The notes beneath the pieces are model-generated. The model was given only the letters and a program-made list of their open reading frames with translations, was not told the origin of the DNA and made no database searches. Positions 53,201 to 61,566 of a DNA stretch of 64,000 nucleotides are shown piece after piece. How positions within the stretch are numbered: the stretch's first letter is position 1; every line of letters starts with the position of its first letter. The translations under genes were made by a program, and so were the position numbers. This DNA comes from Bacteroidales bacterium (lineage in GTDB: Bacteria > Bacteroidota > Bacteroidia > Bacteroidales > WCHB1-69): the NCBI GenBank assembly GCA_017549765.1, contig JAFYNM010000008.1, positions 62,001 to 126,000 of the forward strand, in the 5' to 3' direction.

Positions 53201-53509
53201 GAACAGGGTGTCGCTGCTCTGCACATCACCCCATTGGTAACGGCCCATGTAGGTGAGGGCGGAGTATCCGTCAAGATACCACCAGTCGTGGGAGAGATAG
53301 GCACCTTTGAATTCATTTGGCAATACGGCGACAGCCACGCCCTTGGCGTTGGTCTGCAACTGCTGCCCGTTTAGGACTAACTTGGCGCCTGCCAGCGGCT
53401 TGCCGGTCACGGCGTCGGAGACCTTGAAGATTTGCTTTACTTGTGCCATGCCGGACAACATGCCGGCAACCAGCAACGTACATAACAGGAGGGGTCGAAA
53501 AGCTTTCAT
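50270..53509 (-). CDS. Large secreted TPR-repeat protein with N-terminal carboxypeptidase-regulatory-like domain
   Basis: 1079 residues, signal peptide MKAFRPLLLCTLLVAGMLSGMA. A CarboxypepD_reg-like beta domain (about 25-105, with VSDAVTGKPLAGAKLVLNGQ) is followed by a helical region. TPR units are visible from about 600 on (WIPYLTNYLQMGDAYLYSEQ, YDQAIASYRKILAEEPN, AEVYRGLDSAEQAIPYYEE). The start is 53509: the in-frame extension to 54226 would run through the promoter at 53542-53577 and antisense to mpl. Periplasmic or outer-membrane scaffold; no specific role can be named. Confidence 0.8.
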   Translation of the reverse strand: MKAFRPLLLCTLLVAGMLSGMAQVKQIFKVSDAVTGKPLAGAKLVLNGQQLQTNAKGVAVAVLPNEFKGAYLSHDWWYLDGYSALTYMGRYQWGDVQSSDTLFSYMIPDSLYEQGVTNAFMKLFGKDINLLTDKIRDAFQESKDDPDSRDDFAQRMFDTEGTLFTDAGFLLSDALDITNITYNDRTMPAEMKELLLDGKINEAVTMAREQIVPNDRSHENLIRIARYMDLRTLYTSTEDTSKYSDYSRILYEQKFNLNSTVSHLHALGSDNLYDEWKEVSDKERKNNRVPVWEVYFEDPAYQNKNIDNERFVQASENRVKKVKELAPHFTYNDFCNVLSNQYQGLYDAYYTIEDSLKASDCMDSLLYYRKHYLETYNQGVFRNDVVGFWSLFYPTFQMTDSYMPINNDKIINISFDLMNLCEHLYRNYPDNDMAQLLYGITGYNLYNLFQTINDEHDSILSVEKKLNEIQQILVKKYPEYFSVANMQISSDIYWRSLSAEEEGEAVLKQYFQNYRASHDIIQQLYPLAFLRNYLRFNNVTEAYMNATGQFKTSNELNDFTNELLKMQALEEKIPFEAAKAKHYNNVAERLYKWELYEQGVSQYQLANDYFKQAVSRDHHWWIPYLTNYLQMGDAYLYSEQYDQAIASYRKILAEEPNIPSDIMPQYLNLKGSAYWFEGDVYRTQKNLSAAEKCYKTAEKWMRKAIAAGDSTTFRSLGEMYFTKGINTYQQGNEKKAYQLIRQSEEYYGTYPLETPSDRYESVLQIMEEYYKDQNDIPQYFRVQKEKAAYYKQFAHEDLDYMTNYAESTRKIANLESDPNLKIAHEKELIETLTLLNQYKDGMDVPYMQANYALAEVYRGLDSAEQAIPYYEECLRMNDLVFKDTSYTKWRGNLIDIDIPLAACYQGMADVDTANRKQWFLKAINTRDTLTELMEQVCRMDTNDINMAYKLSFQHYRNALCYAQAELLYMGLEKLDKSDAILLKIYNGEYRSAVEEDLVRNYWLRGAIYEEDEDYDKAKELYSNAVKFADNATNAQSVAHWAVVSISSMIDLLENDPTADPNEIKVLKQKLAYFAKLANR

Positions 53510-53541
53510 ACGGATAATGATGATTGATTTGAATAATGCGG

Positions 53542-53577
53542 CAAAGATAATAACTTTATTTATTTTTAGGATGCAAA
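53542..53577 (-). promoter_or_regulatory. -33/-7 promoter for the large TPR gene
   Basis: Minus strand: TTTG (53574-53577), 24-base spacer (one longer than usual), TATCTTTG (53542-53549). Leader of about 25 bases to the ATG at 53509. Confidence 0.62.
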
Positions 53578-53666
53578 AAATACGAAAGGTTGCAGCCGTC
53601 ACTTTTTTATTTTGGTTGTAAAAAATCCACCCGATGTTTTTATGCCTCCATCCGCTGAAAATTGTG

Positions 53667-53674
53667 TATTTTTG
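53667..53674 (+). promoter_or_regulatory. -7 promoter element for mpl
   Basis: TATTTTTG followed by CCGTC, 27 bases before the ATG at 53702; divergent from the TPR promoter about 90 bases away. Confidence 0.68.
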
Positions 53675-53701
53675 CCGTCTTGTTGAAAAAATCATGACCC
53701 T

Positions 53702-55066
53702 ATGAAAGTCCATTTTATCGCTATCGGAGGCAGCGCCATGCACAACCTGGCCATTGCCCTCCACCTCAAAGGCTACGAGGTGACCGGCTCTGACGACGAG
53801 ATCTTCGAACCCGCCAAAGGCCGTCTGGCCAAATATGGTATCCTGCCTGACACCATCGGTTGGGATCCCGACAAACTGACTCCCGACCTTGACGCCGTCA
53901 TCCTGGGCATGCACGCCCGTATCGACAACCCCGAACTGATCAAAGCCAAAGAACTGGGTCTCAAGATCTATTCCTACCCAGAATACCTCTATGAGCAAAG
54001 CAAAGACAAAGTGCGCATCGTGGTGGGCGGAAGTCACGGCAAGACCACCATTACCTCTATGATCATCCATGTGCTGCAACAGAACCATATTGAATGCGAT
54101 TATATGGTGGGTGCCCTGCTCGACGGCTTCGAGGTGATGGTACGCCTCTCCGAGACGGCCAAAGTGATGGTCATCGAGGGCGACGAGTACCTGACATCCC
54201 CCATCGACCGCCGTCCCAAGTTCCATCTATACCAGCCTACCATCGGCATCATCAGCGGCATCGCCTGGGACCATGTCAATGTCTTTCCGACCTTCGACAT
54301 CTATGTGAAACAGTTCGAGATATTCGCCAATATGATCCCTTCCGACGGTCAGTTTATCTATTGCGAGGATGACAAGACTCTCTGCGAGGTGGCGGAAAAG
54401 ATACAACAGGCGCCTCGCCAGCCCTATGGCGTGCACCCCTATCATATCAAGGACAGCGTCACCTACCTCGACACCCCGTACGGCGAATTCCCGCTCCAGA
54501 TCTTCGGCAAGCATAACCTGACAAATCTCAACGCAGCGCGCTATGCCTGTATGGCCGCCGGCGTCTCCGAAGAAAACTTCTATAAAGCGATCTCCACGTT
54601 CAAGGGGGCTTCCAAACGCCTGGAACTGGTAGTCAAAAAAGACTCTTTCGTGATGTATAAAGACTTCGCCCATTCACCTTCCAAACTCAAAGCCACCGTC
54701 TCTGCCGTCCGGGAGCAATATCCCGACCATCATCTCATCGCCTGTATGGAACTCCATACCTTCAGCAGCCTGACGGAACAGTTCCTGACACAATATGCCG
54801 GCGCCATGGATGAAGCCGATGAGGCTATTGTCTATTTCTCCCCCGAAGCGATACGCCACAAACGTCTTCCTGAGTTGACCGAGGATATGGTTCTCCGCGC
54901 TTTCGGCCGCCCCGACCTGACTGTCATGACAGATTCCCAAGCCCTCCAAAATAAACTTCTCGCCATCCCGACAGTCAGTACCGTTCTCTTGATGATGTCG
55001 TCAGGAGATTTTAATGGAATTAATCTGAATAATCTAGGTGAAAAAATTATATCTTTGCCGCTCTAA
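53702..55066 (+). CDS. mpl: UDP-N-acetylmuramate:L-alanyl-gamma-D-glutamyl-meso-diaminopimelate ligase
   Basis: 454 residues, a Mur ligase. IAIGGSAMHNLAIALHLKGYEVTGSD (opening domain, with the GSD of Mpl/MurC) is followed by the ATP loop GGSHGKTTITSM near 109-120. EGDEYLTSPIDRRPKFH near 160-176 and KDFAHSPSKLKATV near 320 complete the family set. Mpl recycles the tripeptide released from peptidoglycan by joining it to UDP-MurNAc. MurC is the related alternative, but the EGDEY...DRRPKFH segment favours Mpl. The stop codon overlaps the promoter region of the next gene. Confidence 0.92.
   Translation: MKVHFIAIGGSAMHNLAIALHLKGYEVTGSDDEIFEPAKGRLAKYGILPDTIGWDPDKLTPDLDAVILGMHARIDNPELIKAKELGLKIYSYPEYLYEQSKDKVRIVVGGSHGKTTITSMIIHVLQQNHIECDYMVGALLDGFEVMVRLSETAKVMVIEGDEYLTSPIDRRPKFHLYQPTIGIISGIAWDHVNVFPTFDIYVKQFEIFANMIPSDGQFIYCEDDKTLCEVAEKIQQAPRQPYGVHPYHIKDSVTYLDTPYGEFPLQIFGKHNLTNLNAARYACMAAGVSEENFYKAISTFKGASKRLELVVKKDSFVMYKDFAHSPSKLKATVSAVREQYPDHHLIACMELHTFSSLTEQFLTQYAGAMDEADEAIVYFSPEAIRHKRLPELTEDMVLRAFGRPDLTVMTDSQALQNKLLAIPTVSTVLLMMSSGDFNGINLNNLGEKIISLPL
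55050..55057 (+). promoter_or_regulatory. -7 promoter element for the DUF1573 gene, within the mpl 3' end
   Basis: TATCTTTG followed by CCGCTC, ending 7 bases before the mpl stop triplet at 55064. The predicted transcription start falls at that stop codon. Confidence 0.65.
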
Positions 55067-55094
55067 ATTTTAAAGCTCAAAAATTAAAAACATA

Positions 55095-56189
55095 ATGAAA
55101 AAATTAACCTTATTTTTAGCATTGTTGGTGTCATTCTGTATGATGAATGCCCAGCCGGAGATCAAGTTTGACTCTCAAACGTATGACTTCGGTAAAATCA
55201 AAGAAGAGGGTGGTAAGGTCACCGGCCGTTTCGAGTTTACCAATGTGGGTAACGAAGACCTGATCCTTGTCAATGTGAAACCAGGCTGTGGCTGCACCGC
55301 CGCCAACTATTCCAAGGAACCGATTGCTCCCGGCAAGAAAGGCTATATCGAGGCTACCTATAACCCCTATAACCGTCCCGGCGCCTTCAACAAGAACATC
55401 CGCGTCACGACCAACGAACCCCGTTTCGAGCAAGAGAACGCCGTTCCGCACATGATCTTCATCAAAGGCGAAGTGCTGAAACGCCCCCCTACACAGTTTG
55501 AACAAGCCTATTATACCAATGGTAACGGCATGGCTCGTGTCAAAGTCGGCAGCGTGACCCATAATATGCTGAATACCGAGGTGGTGCGCGATACCTTCAA
55601 GGTTCGTAACTTCTGGGACAAGCCCGTCTCTTTCAAACTGGAACAAAAACAAGATTTCGTTACAGAAGTTTCCAGAAGCTTCGGCGAATCCCTGCAACCT
55701 GGCCAAGAAGGCTTTATTATCCTCCAATATGATGCTGGCAAACGTAACAGCTTCGGTCAGATGAAGGATATGGTGGTCTTTTTGACGAACGACTCTATCG
55801 AACCCAGAAAGAGCATCCATTATGCAGTCAACATCAAAGAAGACTTCTCCAAGTTGACGGACAAAGAACTGAAAATGGCACCTGCCGCCGTGTACAGCAC
55901 CATTTCCTATGCCTTTGGCGATGTGCAGAAGAATACACAAAGCGTAGCCAAAATCACCATCAAGAATACGGGCCGCTCTCCGCTGTTGATTCGTCAAGTG
56001 GTCGCCAACTCCGGCTATTTCAAAGCCTCTTCCGATGTGCGTGAGGTGCCTGTTAATGGTACCGCCACCGTGACGGTCACATTCAAGGCTAGCAACAGAC
56101 CCGGTATGCAGAAAGCGACTATCGAGGTGGTTACCAACGACCCTGCCAATCCTGTTCAGGTGATTGATGTGAATGCCAACATTCTGTAA
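55095..56189 (+). CDS. DUF1573 domain protein (secreted, immunoglobulin-like)
   Basis: 364 residues, signal peptide MKKLTLFLALLVSFCMMNA. Two or three Ig-like beta domains of the DUF1573 type. The first has YDFGKIKEEGGKVTGRFEFTNVG (about 28-50) and the cysteine motif VKPGCGCTAANYSKEPIAPG (about 61-80). Later copies are recognisable by IKNTGRSPLLIRQV and VTNDPANPVQ but lack the cysteines. Such proteins are abundant in Bacteroidetes and lie in the periplasm or on the surface; function not established. Terminator follows. Confidence 0.88.
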   Translation: MKKLTLFLALLVSFCMMNAQPEIKFDSQTYDFGKIKEEGGKVTGRFEFTNVGNEDLILVNVKPGCGCTAANYSKEPIAPGKKGYIEATYNPYNRPGAFNKNIRVTTNEPRFEQENAVPHMIFIKGEVLKRPPTQFEQAYYTNGNGMARVKVGSVTHNMLNTEVVRDTFKVRNFWDKPVSFKLEQKQDFVTEVSRSFGESLQPGQEGFIILQYDAGKRNSFGQMKDMVVFLTNDSIEPRKSIHYAVNIKEDFSKLTDKELKMAPAAVYSTISYAFGDVQKNTQSVAKITIKNTGRSPLLIRQVVANSGYFKASSDVREVPVNGTATVTVTFKASNRPGMQKATIEVVTNDPANPVQVIDVNANIL

Positions 56190-56209
56190 TAGAATTTTAG
56201 GATAAACAG

Positions 56210-56246
56210 AAAGAGAGACGTCATTTCGATGGCGTCTCTCTTTTTA
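56210..56246 (+). terminator. Bidirectional terminator between DUF1573 and hflX genes
   Basis: AAAGAGAGACG pairs with CGTCTCTCTTT (11 bp) around TCATTTCGATGG, followed by T-run on the plus strand. On the minus strand the same hairpin follows hflX, whose TAA stop (56244-56246) sits in the edge of the stem. Confidence 0.88.
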
Positions 56247-57431
56247 ATATAGGAAGTTGTTGTACGGATAGATCTGGATATGCAGTTTCTTGATCTCTTC
56301 GTACAAGACTGCTTTCATCTCCGCAATGTTTTCCTTTGTCTTGGCAGAGACGAAAAGGGCCGTCTGATTGTTCTTGGCCATCCAGGAGGATTTCAACTCC
56401 TCTAAAGTGATGTTCTCTCTCGTCTTGGGAGTCAGGTCCTCGGGATCCTTTTCAACCCAGGAATACTGATCTATCTTGTTGAAGATGATGATGGTGGGCT
56501 TGTTGGCCGCGTTGATCTCCGACAAGGTCTGGTTGACAACGGCAATCTGCTCTTCAAACTCCGGATGGCTGATGTCCACCACGTGCAACAACAGGTCCGT
56601 CTCGCGAATCTCGTCCAAGGTGGACTTGAACGACTCCACCAGTCCGTGCGGCAGCTTCCGGATGAAGCCTACCGTGTCAGACAGGAGGAAGGGCAGATTC
56701 TCGATGACCACCTTGCGGACGGTGGTGTCCAGCGTGGCGAAGAGCTTGTTCTCAGCGAAGACGTCGGAGTTGCTCAAGAGGTTCATCATCGTGGATTTGC
56801 CCACGTTGGTATAGCCTACCAGCGCTACCCGGACAAACTTGTCACGGTGCCCGCGCTGGGTGGTCTTCTGCTTGTCAATCTCTTTCAGACGCTTCTCCAG
56901 AAGTGATATTCTTTGCCGGATGATACGTCGGTCGGTCTCGATCTCCTTTTCACCTGGCCCGCGCATGCCGATACCACCGCGCTGCTTCTCCAAGTGCGTC
57001 CACATACCCGTCAGACGGGGCAACAGATATTTGTATTGAGCCAACTCCACTTGTGTCTTGGCGTGGGCTGTCTGCGCCCGTGTGGCAAAGATGTCCAGGA
57101 TAAGGTGCGTCCGGTCCATTACCTTGCAGCCCAACAGCTGCTCTATGTTGCGCTGCTGCGAAGGACTCAACTCGTCATCTATCACCACCATGTCCACGTG
57201 GTTCTCATGCACATAGTCGGCCACCTCCCGGATCTTGCCGGACCCTAAATAGGTGCGTGGGTCAGGGTGCGACAGGTTCTGCGTGAAGCGCTTGACCTCA
57301 CTGCCTCCCGCTGTCTCCACCAGGAATGCAAGCTCGTTGAGATACTCATGCGTCTTCTCTTCCCCTACGTTGGGCGTGCATACGGCTACCAATACCGCAC
57401 TCTCACTGGTGTCAACCACTTGGCTGTTCAT
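56244..57431 (-). CDS. hflX: GTPase HflX
   Basis: 395 residues. The N-terminal HflX domain contains YLGSGKIREV near 56 and GMRGPGEKEIETDRR near 150. The GTPase core follows: VALVGYTNVGKSTMMN (G1) near 201, DTVGFIRKLPHGLVESFKSTL (G3) near 247, and NKID (G4) near 315. HflX binds the 50S subunit and rescues stalled or heat-damaged ribosomes. Four bases after glmS, hence co-transcribed with it. Confidence 0.96.
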   Translation of the reverse strand: MNSQVVDTSESAVLVAVCTPNVGEEKTHEYLNELAFLVETAGGSEVKRFTQNLSHPDPRTYLGSGKIREVADYVHENHVDMVVIDDELSPSQQRNIEQLLGCKVMDRTHLILDIFATRAQTAHAKTQVELAQYKYLLPRLTGMWTHLEKQRGGIGMRGPGEKEIETDRRIIRQRISLLEKRLKEIDKQKTTQRGHRDKFVRVALVGYTNVGKSTMMNLLSNSDVFAENKLFATLDTTVRKVVIENLPFLLSDTVGFIRKLPHGLVESFKSTLDEIRETDLLLHVVDISHPEFEEQIAVVNQTLSEINAANKPTIIIFNKIDQYSWVEKDPEDLTPKTRENITLEELKSSWMAKNNQTALFVSAKTKENIAEMKAVLYEEIKKLHIQIYPYNNFLY

Positions 57432-57435
57432 AAGG

Positions 57436-59286
57436 CTATTCTACGGAGACGGATTTAGCTAAGTTTCTAGGCTTGTCCACGTCGCAACCACGAATCAAGG
57501 CGACGTGGTAGGCTAACAGCTGCAACGGCACAGAAGCCACCAGCGGGGTAAGCAACTCCTCGGTGCGTGGGATCTCAATGCAGAACTTCGACATCCCCTT
57601 GACGGTGGTGTCTCCCTCCGTGACGATGGAGATGATGGTGCCCTTGCGTGCAATGACCTCCTGGATGTTGCTGACAATCTTGTCGTAGGTGAGCTGCTCC
57701 GTGGCAATGACGATGAGCGGCATGTGCTCGTCGATGAGCGCAATGGGACCGTGCTTCATCTCCGCTGCCGGATAGCCTTCCGCATGGATGTAGGAGATCT
57801 CTTTCAACTTCAGAGCACCTTCCAAGGCGACGGGGTAGTTGATGCCTCGTCCCAAGAAGATGGCGTTCGGGCGGGTGGCCACAAACTGGGCTATCTTCTG
57901 GATATGTTGCTCTTTGGCTAAGATGCGCTCTATCTTCTCCGGGATGGACTCCAAGTCGTTGATCAGCTGGTGATACATGGACTTGGAGATGGTGCCTTTG
58001 CGCTGCGCCAGGCTCAAGGCCATCAGGGTCAATACCGTGACCTGTGCGGTGAAGGCTTTAGTGCTGGCCACACCGATCTCAGGTCCCGCGTGCGTGTAAG
58101 AGCCAGCCATGGTCTCCCGCGCCAGCGTGGAACCCACGACGTTACAAATGCCGATGACCGTGGCCCCATGACGCTTGGCTAACTCTACCGCCGCCAAGGT
58201 GTCGGCAGTCTCGCCAGACTGCGATATGGCGATCAAGACATCGTCTTCATATAGGATAGGATCGCGATAGCGGAATTCGGAGGCGTATTCCACCTCAACC
58301 GGTATGCGGACCAGACTCTCAATCAGGTATTCGGCTACCAGTCCTGCATGCCAAGAGGTGCCGCAGGCAGCAATGATGAACCGTTTGGCATTCATCATCT
58401 TCTGCTCATATTCAATCAAACCACCCAAGGAAACGACCTCTTTCTTCAGGTTGATACGTCCGCGCATACTGTCGCGGATGGACTTCGGCTGTTCGAAGAT
58501 CTCCTTGAGCATGTAGGTCTCAAAACCACCCTTCTCAATCTGGTCCAAAGTCATCTCCAATCGCTGATAGTGCGGATTCTTGAGCAACGCATGCTCGTCG
58601 CGGATGTTGCGGATGCGGAGCGGATTCTCCAAGGAGACTACCGCCACGTCGCCATCTTCCAGATAGACGACCTTGTTGGTGTACTCCACAATGGGCGCGC
58701 CGTCAGAACCGATGAAGTACTCATTGTCTCCGACACCAATCAGCAACGGACTGCCTTTCTTGGCCAGAATCAGCTGGTCAGGGTTGTCAACGGACAGGAT
58801 GGCCAACGCATAGGTGCCCTCCACCCGGGAGAGTGCCAGCATGACAGCCTCGTCCAAGGGGATGTTGTCCTTTTGCTGCACCTCTTTGATCAGGTGGACC
58901 AAGACTTCGGTGTCGGTGTCGCTCTGAAATACATAGCCGCGATTCTGGAGCTCTTTCTTCAAACTAAGATAGTTCTCGATGATGCCGTTGTGGATTAATG
59001 CCAGACTATGGTCTTCGGAGAGATGCGGGTGCGCGTTCTGCTCGTTGGGCTCCCCATGGGTGGCCCAGCGTGTGTGCGCTATGCCGGCATGCGCCGACGT
59101 GTCTTTGGTTAAACAATAATCTTCTAAGTCGGAAACCTTGCCGCGCTTCTTGTATAAGGTGATGCTGCCAGACTGCATCAAGGCTACTCCGGCACTGTCA
59201 TAACCGCGGTATTCCAGTCTGTGAAGACCTTTCATCAGGATGGGATAGGCTTCGTTGCTGCCTGTGTATGCCACAATTCCACACAT
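57436..59286 (-). CDS. glmS: Glutamine-fructose-6-phosphate aminotransferase (isomerizing)
   Basis: 616 residues. Starts MCGIVAYTGS; Cys2 becomes the N-terminal nucleophile of the glutaminase domain (about 2-240). Two SIS domains follow (about 290-430 and 460-600), with CGTSWHAG, SQSGETADT and GVASTKAFTAQ as sugar-phosphate motifs, and the conserved PRNLAKSVSVE end. It makes glucosamine-6-phosphate for peptidoglycan and LPS. No glmS ribozyme sequence is recognisable upstream. Fifty-eight bases behind the DUF4270 stop, in an arrangement known in Bacteroidetes. Confidence 0.97.
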   Translation of the reverse strand: MCGIVAYTGSNEAYPILMKGLHRLEYRGYDSAGVALMQSGSITLYKKRGKVSDLEDYCLTKDTSAHAGIAHTRWATHGEPNEQNAHPHLSEDHSLALIHNGIIENYLSLKKELQNRGYVFQSDTDTEVLVHLIKEVQQKDNIPLDEAVMLALSRVEGTYALAILSVDNPDQLILAKKGSPLLIGVGDNEYFIGSDGAPIVEYTNKVVYLEDGDVAVVSLENPLRIRNIRDEHALLKNPHYQRLEMTLDQIEKGGFETYMLKEIFEQPKSIRDSMRGRINLKKEVVSLGGLIEYEQKMMNAKRFIIAACGTSWHAGLVAEYLIESLVRIPVEVEYASEFRYRDPILYEDDVLIAISQSGETADTLAAVELAKRHGATVIGICNVVGSTLARETMAGSYTHAGPEIGVASTKAFTAQVTVLTLMALSLAQRKGTISKSMYHQLINDLESIPEKIERILAKEQHIQKIAQFVATRPNAIFLGRGINYPVALEGALKLKEISYIHAEGYPAAEMKHGPIALIDEHMPLIVIATEQLTYDKIVSNIQEVIARKGTIISIVTEGDTTVKGMSKFCIEIPRTEELLTPLVASVPLQLLAYHVALIRGCDVDKPRNLAKSVSVE

Positions 59287-59344
59287 GGTTCAATGGTGAT
59301 GTTTGAGTTATGAATCTTACAATAGAATGGTTAAAGGCTTGATT

Positions 59345-60652
59345 CTAATAGGTAGAATAAGAAATCTCTAGACGTAGTCGTTGGTCGTTGGAAAGCCCGG
59401 TGCCGCCAATGATGAGACGGTTGGATCTGACACCCGAACCACGCACGACAAGGTTGACGGAATTGGTGAGGGGACTGGTGCCAGACACTAACTGCTGCAC
59501 ATATTTGGTGATGCGAAAACGGTATTCATGTTTGGTCGCATCATAGGTGCCACCATAGTAACTGGCACTGGTGTAATAGTCGTCATCCGGCAGATAGGTG
59601 ATCTTGCCGTCCTGCTTGATGCCTTGCAAGGTCAGGTTGACAGGATGTACCAGGTATTGCTCGTCGGGAGAGAGGTCTTTGATAACCAACTCCGCCTTGT
59701 TGATGACAACCCGGTTGCCCAACGATTGGAAAGCATCTTGAAGATAAGGGAAGGTGATGACCGTCTTGACACCGCCCGAGCCTTGCACGTAGAGCGTGGA
59801 GGTGCCCTCGTTTTGGTCGCCTGCCACTACCTCCTGCAGGAAGGATGCACTCGTGGAGGCGTTGTAGTCATGACTGTAACGGGTGAAACGGACACCGTCG
59901 GAGCTGCACCCGATTTTGTATCGCAATCCCGTTTGGTCAGCATTGTGATAATATATCGTGATGCCGCTGAGCGAACTGGTCATACTGGTGAGCAAAGTAT
60001 AGCCTGTGGTGCCGGTATGAGAGACGGCCGTGATGCACAAACCCTTCAGAAAAGATGAAAAGTTGTGGTTCATCTCATATTGATGGTTGAGCAGATACTG
60101 CCCAAAAGAATTGCTGAGAGGGATGCGGATGTGTGGACTGTAAATGGCGGTGTCCACCACTACCTCTTGGTTGGGACGGATGGCATAGTCTGTCAGACTG
60201 TAGTTTAGCGGAGTGGGGTCGTAAGCCACCGTGTTGTTTTGATAATAGTTGTGTTCCTTCAATAAGGATTCCGTCAACTGATGGATACGGATGCCGACGC
60301 GGGCATTGGTGTCGCCATAATAGCTGGCCAGCTGCAAGGTGAAGATGCAGGAGTCGATGACCGGATTGGTACCGAAATTGACATTGTCGGCACTCATGGC
60401 GAGTTGCGTGTAGATGGAGGCCACTGTGGAACCGAAGACGGGGTCGTAAAGGTGCCCCACGATGTTGCCCGACAAATTTGTGGTGTTGATGGTGTCTTCT
60501 ATAATGGAATAGGCCGATACCGTAATGGTGTCCGTGAAGTCAGTGCCGATCTGGCTGATGTCGCCTAAACCTATCGGGGAGTTCTGATTGGTGCAGCTTG
60601 GGAGAAGAGTTGCGAAAAGTAACAATAAACCGAAAAGATGGAACTTGTTCAT
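59345..60652 (-). CDS. DUF4270 family lipoprotein
   Basis: 435 residues. MNKFHLFGLLLLFATLLPSC is a lipoprotein signal with lipobox LPSC. The beta-rich mature part starts NSPIGLGDISQIGTDFTDT, the usual DUF4270 opening, with VGHLYDPVFGSTVASIYTQ near 66-84. Its ATG follows the GT5 gene stop with no base between, so the two are coupled. Function is unknown, though the family is nearly always found between a GT5 protein and glmS. Confidence 0.88.
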   Translation of the reverse strand: MNKFHLFGLLLLFATLLPSCTNQNSPIGLGDISQIGTDFTDTITVSAYSIIEDTINTTNLSGNIVGHLYDPVFGSTVASIYTQLAMSADNVNFGTNPVIDSCIFTLQLASYYGDTNARVGIRIHQLTESLLKEHNYYQNNTVAYDPTPLNYSLTDYAIRPNQEVVVDTAIYSPHIRIPLSNSFGQYLLNHQYEMNHNFSSFLKGLCITAVSHTGTTGYTLLTSMTSSLSGITIYYHNADQTGLRYKIGCSSDGVRFTRYSHDYNASTSASFLQEVVAGDQNEGTSTLYVQGSGGVKTVITFPYLQDAFQSLGNRVVINKAELVIKDLSPDEQYLVHPVNLTLQGIKQDGKITYLPDDDYYTSASYYGGTYDATKHEYRFRITKYVQQLVSGTSPLTNSVNLVVRGSGVRSNRLIIGGTGLSNDQRLRLEISYSTY

Positions 60653-61474
60653 TTATTGGGCAGTTTTGTCGGATTCTATCAGTTGATCGTAAAATTCATC
60701 GTATAAATCCACATAATTGTCATCCTCAGGATGGAAAAGCGTCAATTTCTGCAGCTTCTCAATGTAGGTGCAAAGACGTTTGCCCGTGCCTGGCGTGACA
60801 CATACCGCATCGGAATAGTCTATGGCCGTCTGGATCAACTGGTCGTAGCCTGGATTGCGGAAATGGTTGAGGTTTGCCGTCGGGATGTTCGTCTGCTGCA
60901 ATTTTTTCTTGAAATTGGTCGGGAACTTCTCTGTGAAGGAGTCCGGCATGATGGAGTAAACCAACTTGCTGTTCTGGAAAAGAGGATCGTCTTTATATAC
61001 CGTCTTGATGAACAAGGGCACTAAGGCGGAAATCCAACCGATGCAATGGATGACATCGGGGTCCCAGCCTAGTTTGCGCACCGTCTCGATCACACCCTTG
61101 GCATAAAAGATGCTTCTCGAGTCGTTGTCTGCATAAAAGACCTGGTTCTCATCGTAATAGGTGCTCTTGCGCTTGAAAAAGTCTTCACTGTCAATGAAAT
61201 AAATCTGCATGCGCACGCTCTGCAACGAGGCTACCTTGATGATGAGCGGATGGTCGGTGTCCTCAATGATGATGTTCTGTCCCGACAACCGGATCACCTC
61301 ATGCAACATGTGCCGATGATCATTCACACACCCGAATTTAGGCATGAAAGTGCGGATCTCATTTTTGCGCTCTTGGATGCCCTGAGGGAGATAACGGCAT
61401 ATATTTGAAATGTAACCCTCTGGGAAATAGGGAAATATCTCGGAGGTCACATATAATATCTTTTTCTTCTCCAT
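60653..61474 (-). CDS. GT5-type starch-synthase catalytic-domain protein (short form)
   Basis: 273 residues, about half a glycogen synthase. ILYVTSEIFPYFPEGYISNI near 6-25 replaces the usual KxGGLGDV nucleotide loop with PEGYISN. DVIHCIGWISALVPLFIKTV near 145-164 corresponds to the HDWHTALVPLL site, with His and Asp altered. The C-terminal donor domain is missing. It is a complete gene of the short type seen in Bacteroidetes, not a truncation caused by frameshift. Catalysis as a glycogen synthase is doubtful. First gene of the unit with DUF4270, glmS and hflX. Confidence 0.8.
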   Translation of the reverse strand: MEKKKILYVTSEIFPYFPEGYISNICRYLPQGIQERKNEIRTFMPKFGCVNDHRHMLHEVIRLSGQNIIIEDTDHPLIIKVASLQSVRMQIYFIDSEDFFKRKSTYYDENQVFYADNDSRSIFYAKGVIETVRKLGWDPDVIHCIGWISALVPLFIKTVYKDDPLFQNSKLVYSIMPDSFTEKFPTNFKKKLQQTNIPTANLNHFRNPGYDQLIQTAIDYSDAVCVTPGTGKRLCTYIEKLQKLTLFHPEDDNYVDLYDEFYDQLIESDKTAQ

Positions 61475-61495
61475 AAGCTATATTTTTTTCAGCCG

Positions 61496-61503
61496 CAAAG
61501 ATA
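61496..61503 (-). promoter_or_regulatory. -7 promoter element for the GT5 - DUF4270 - glmS - hflX unit
   Basis: Minus strand TATCTTTG followed by CGGC, 21 bases before the ATG at 61474. It is divergent from the tRNA promoter 18 bases away. Confidence 0.65.
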
Positions 61504-61520
61504 GCATTTTTTTTTTATTT

Positions 61521-61554
61521 TTTGGTGGCTGGAATTAAAAAAAATGTATTTTTG
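61521..61554 (+). promoter_or_regulatory. Full -33/-7 promoter for tRNA-Leu
   Basis: TTTG (61521-61524), 22-base spacer, TATTTTTG (61547-61554). The tRNA begins 12 bases further on, so the primary transcript has only a few leader bases. Confidence 0.8.
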
Positions 61555-61566
61555 CCGACCCTTAAA

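Noticed and set aside
53510-54226. In-frame 239-codon extension of the TPR gene
   Set aside because: It runs antisense to mpl, passes through the promoter at 53542-53577, and removes the signal peptide from the N-terminus.
60653-61474. Frameshifted glycogen synthase
   Set aside because: The stop is followed immediately by the DUF4270 start, with no trace of a C-terminal GT domain in other frames; the short form looks native.
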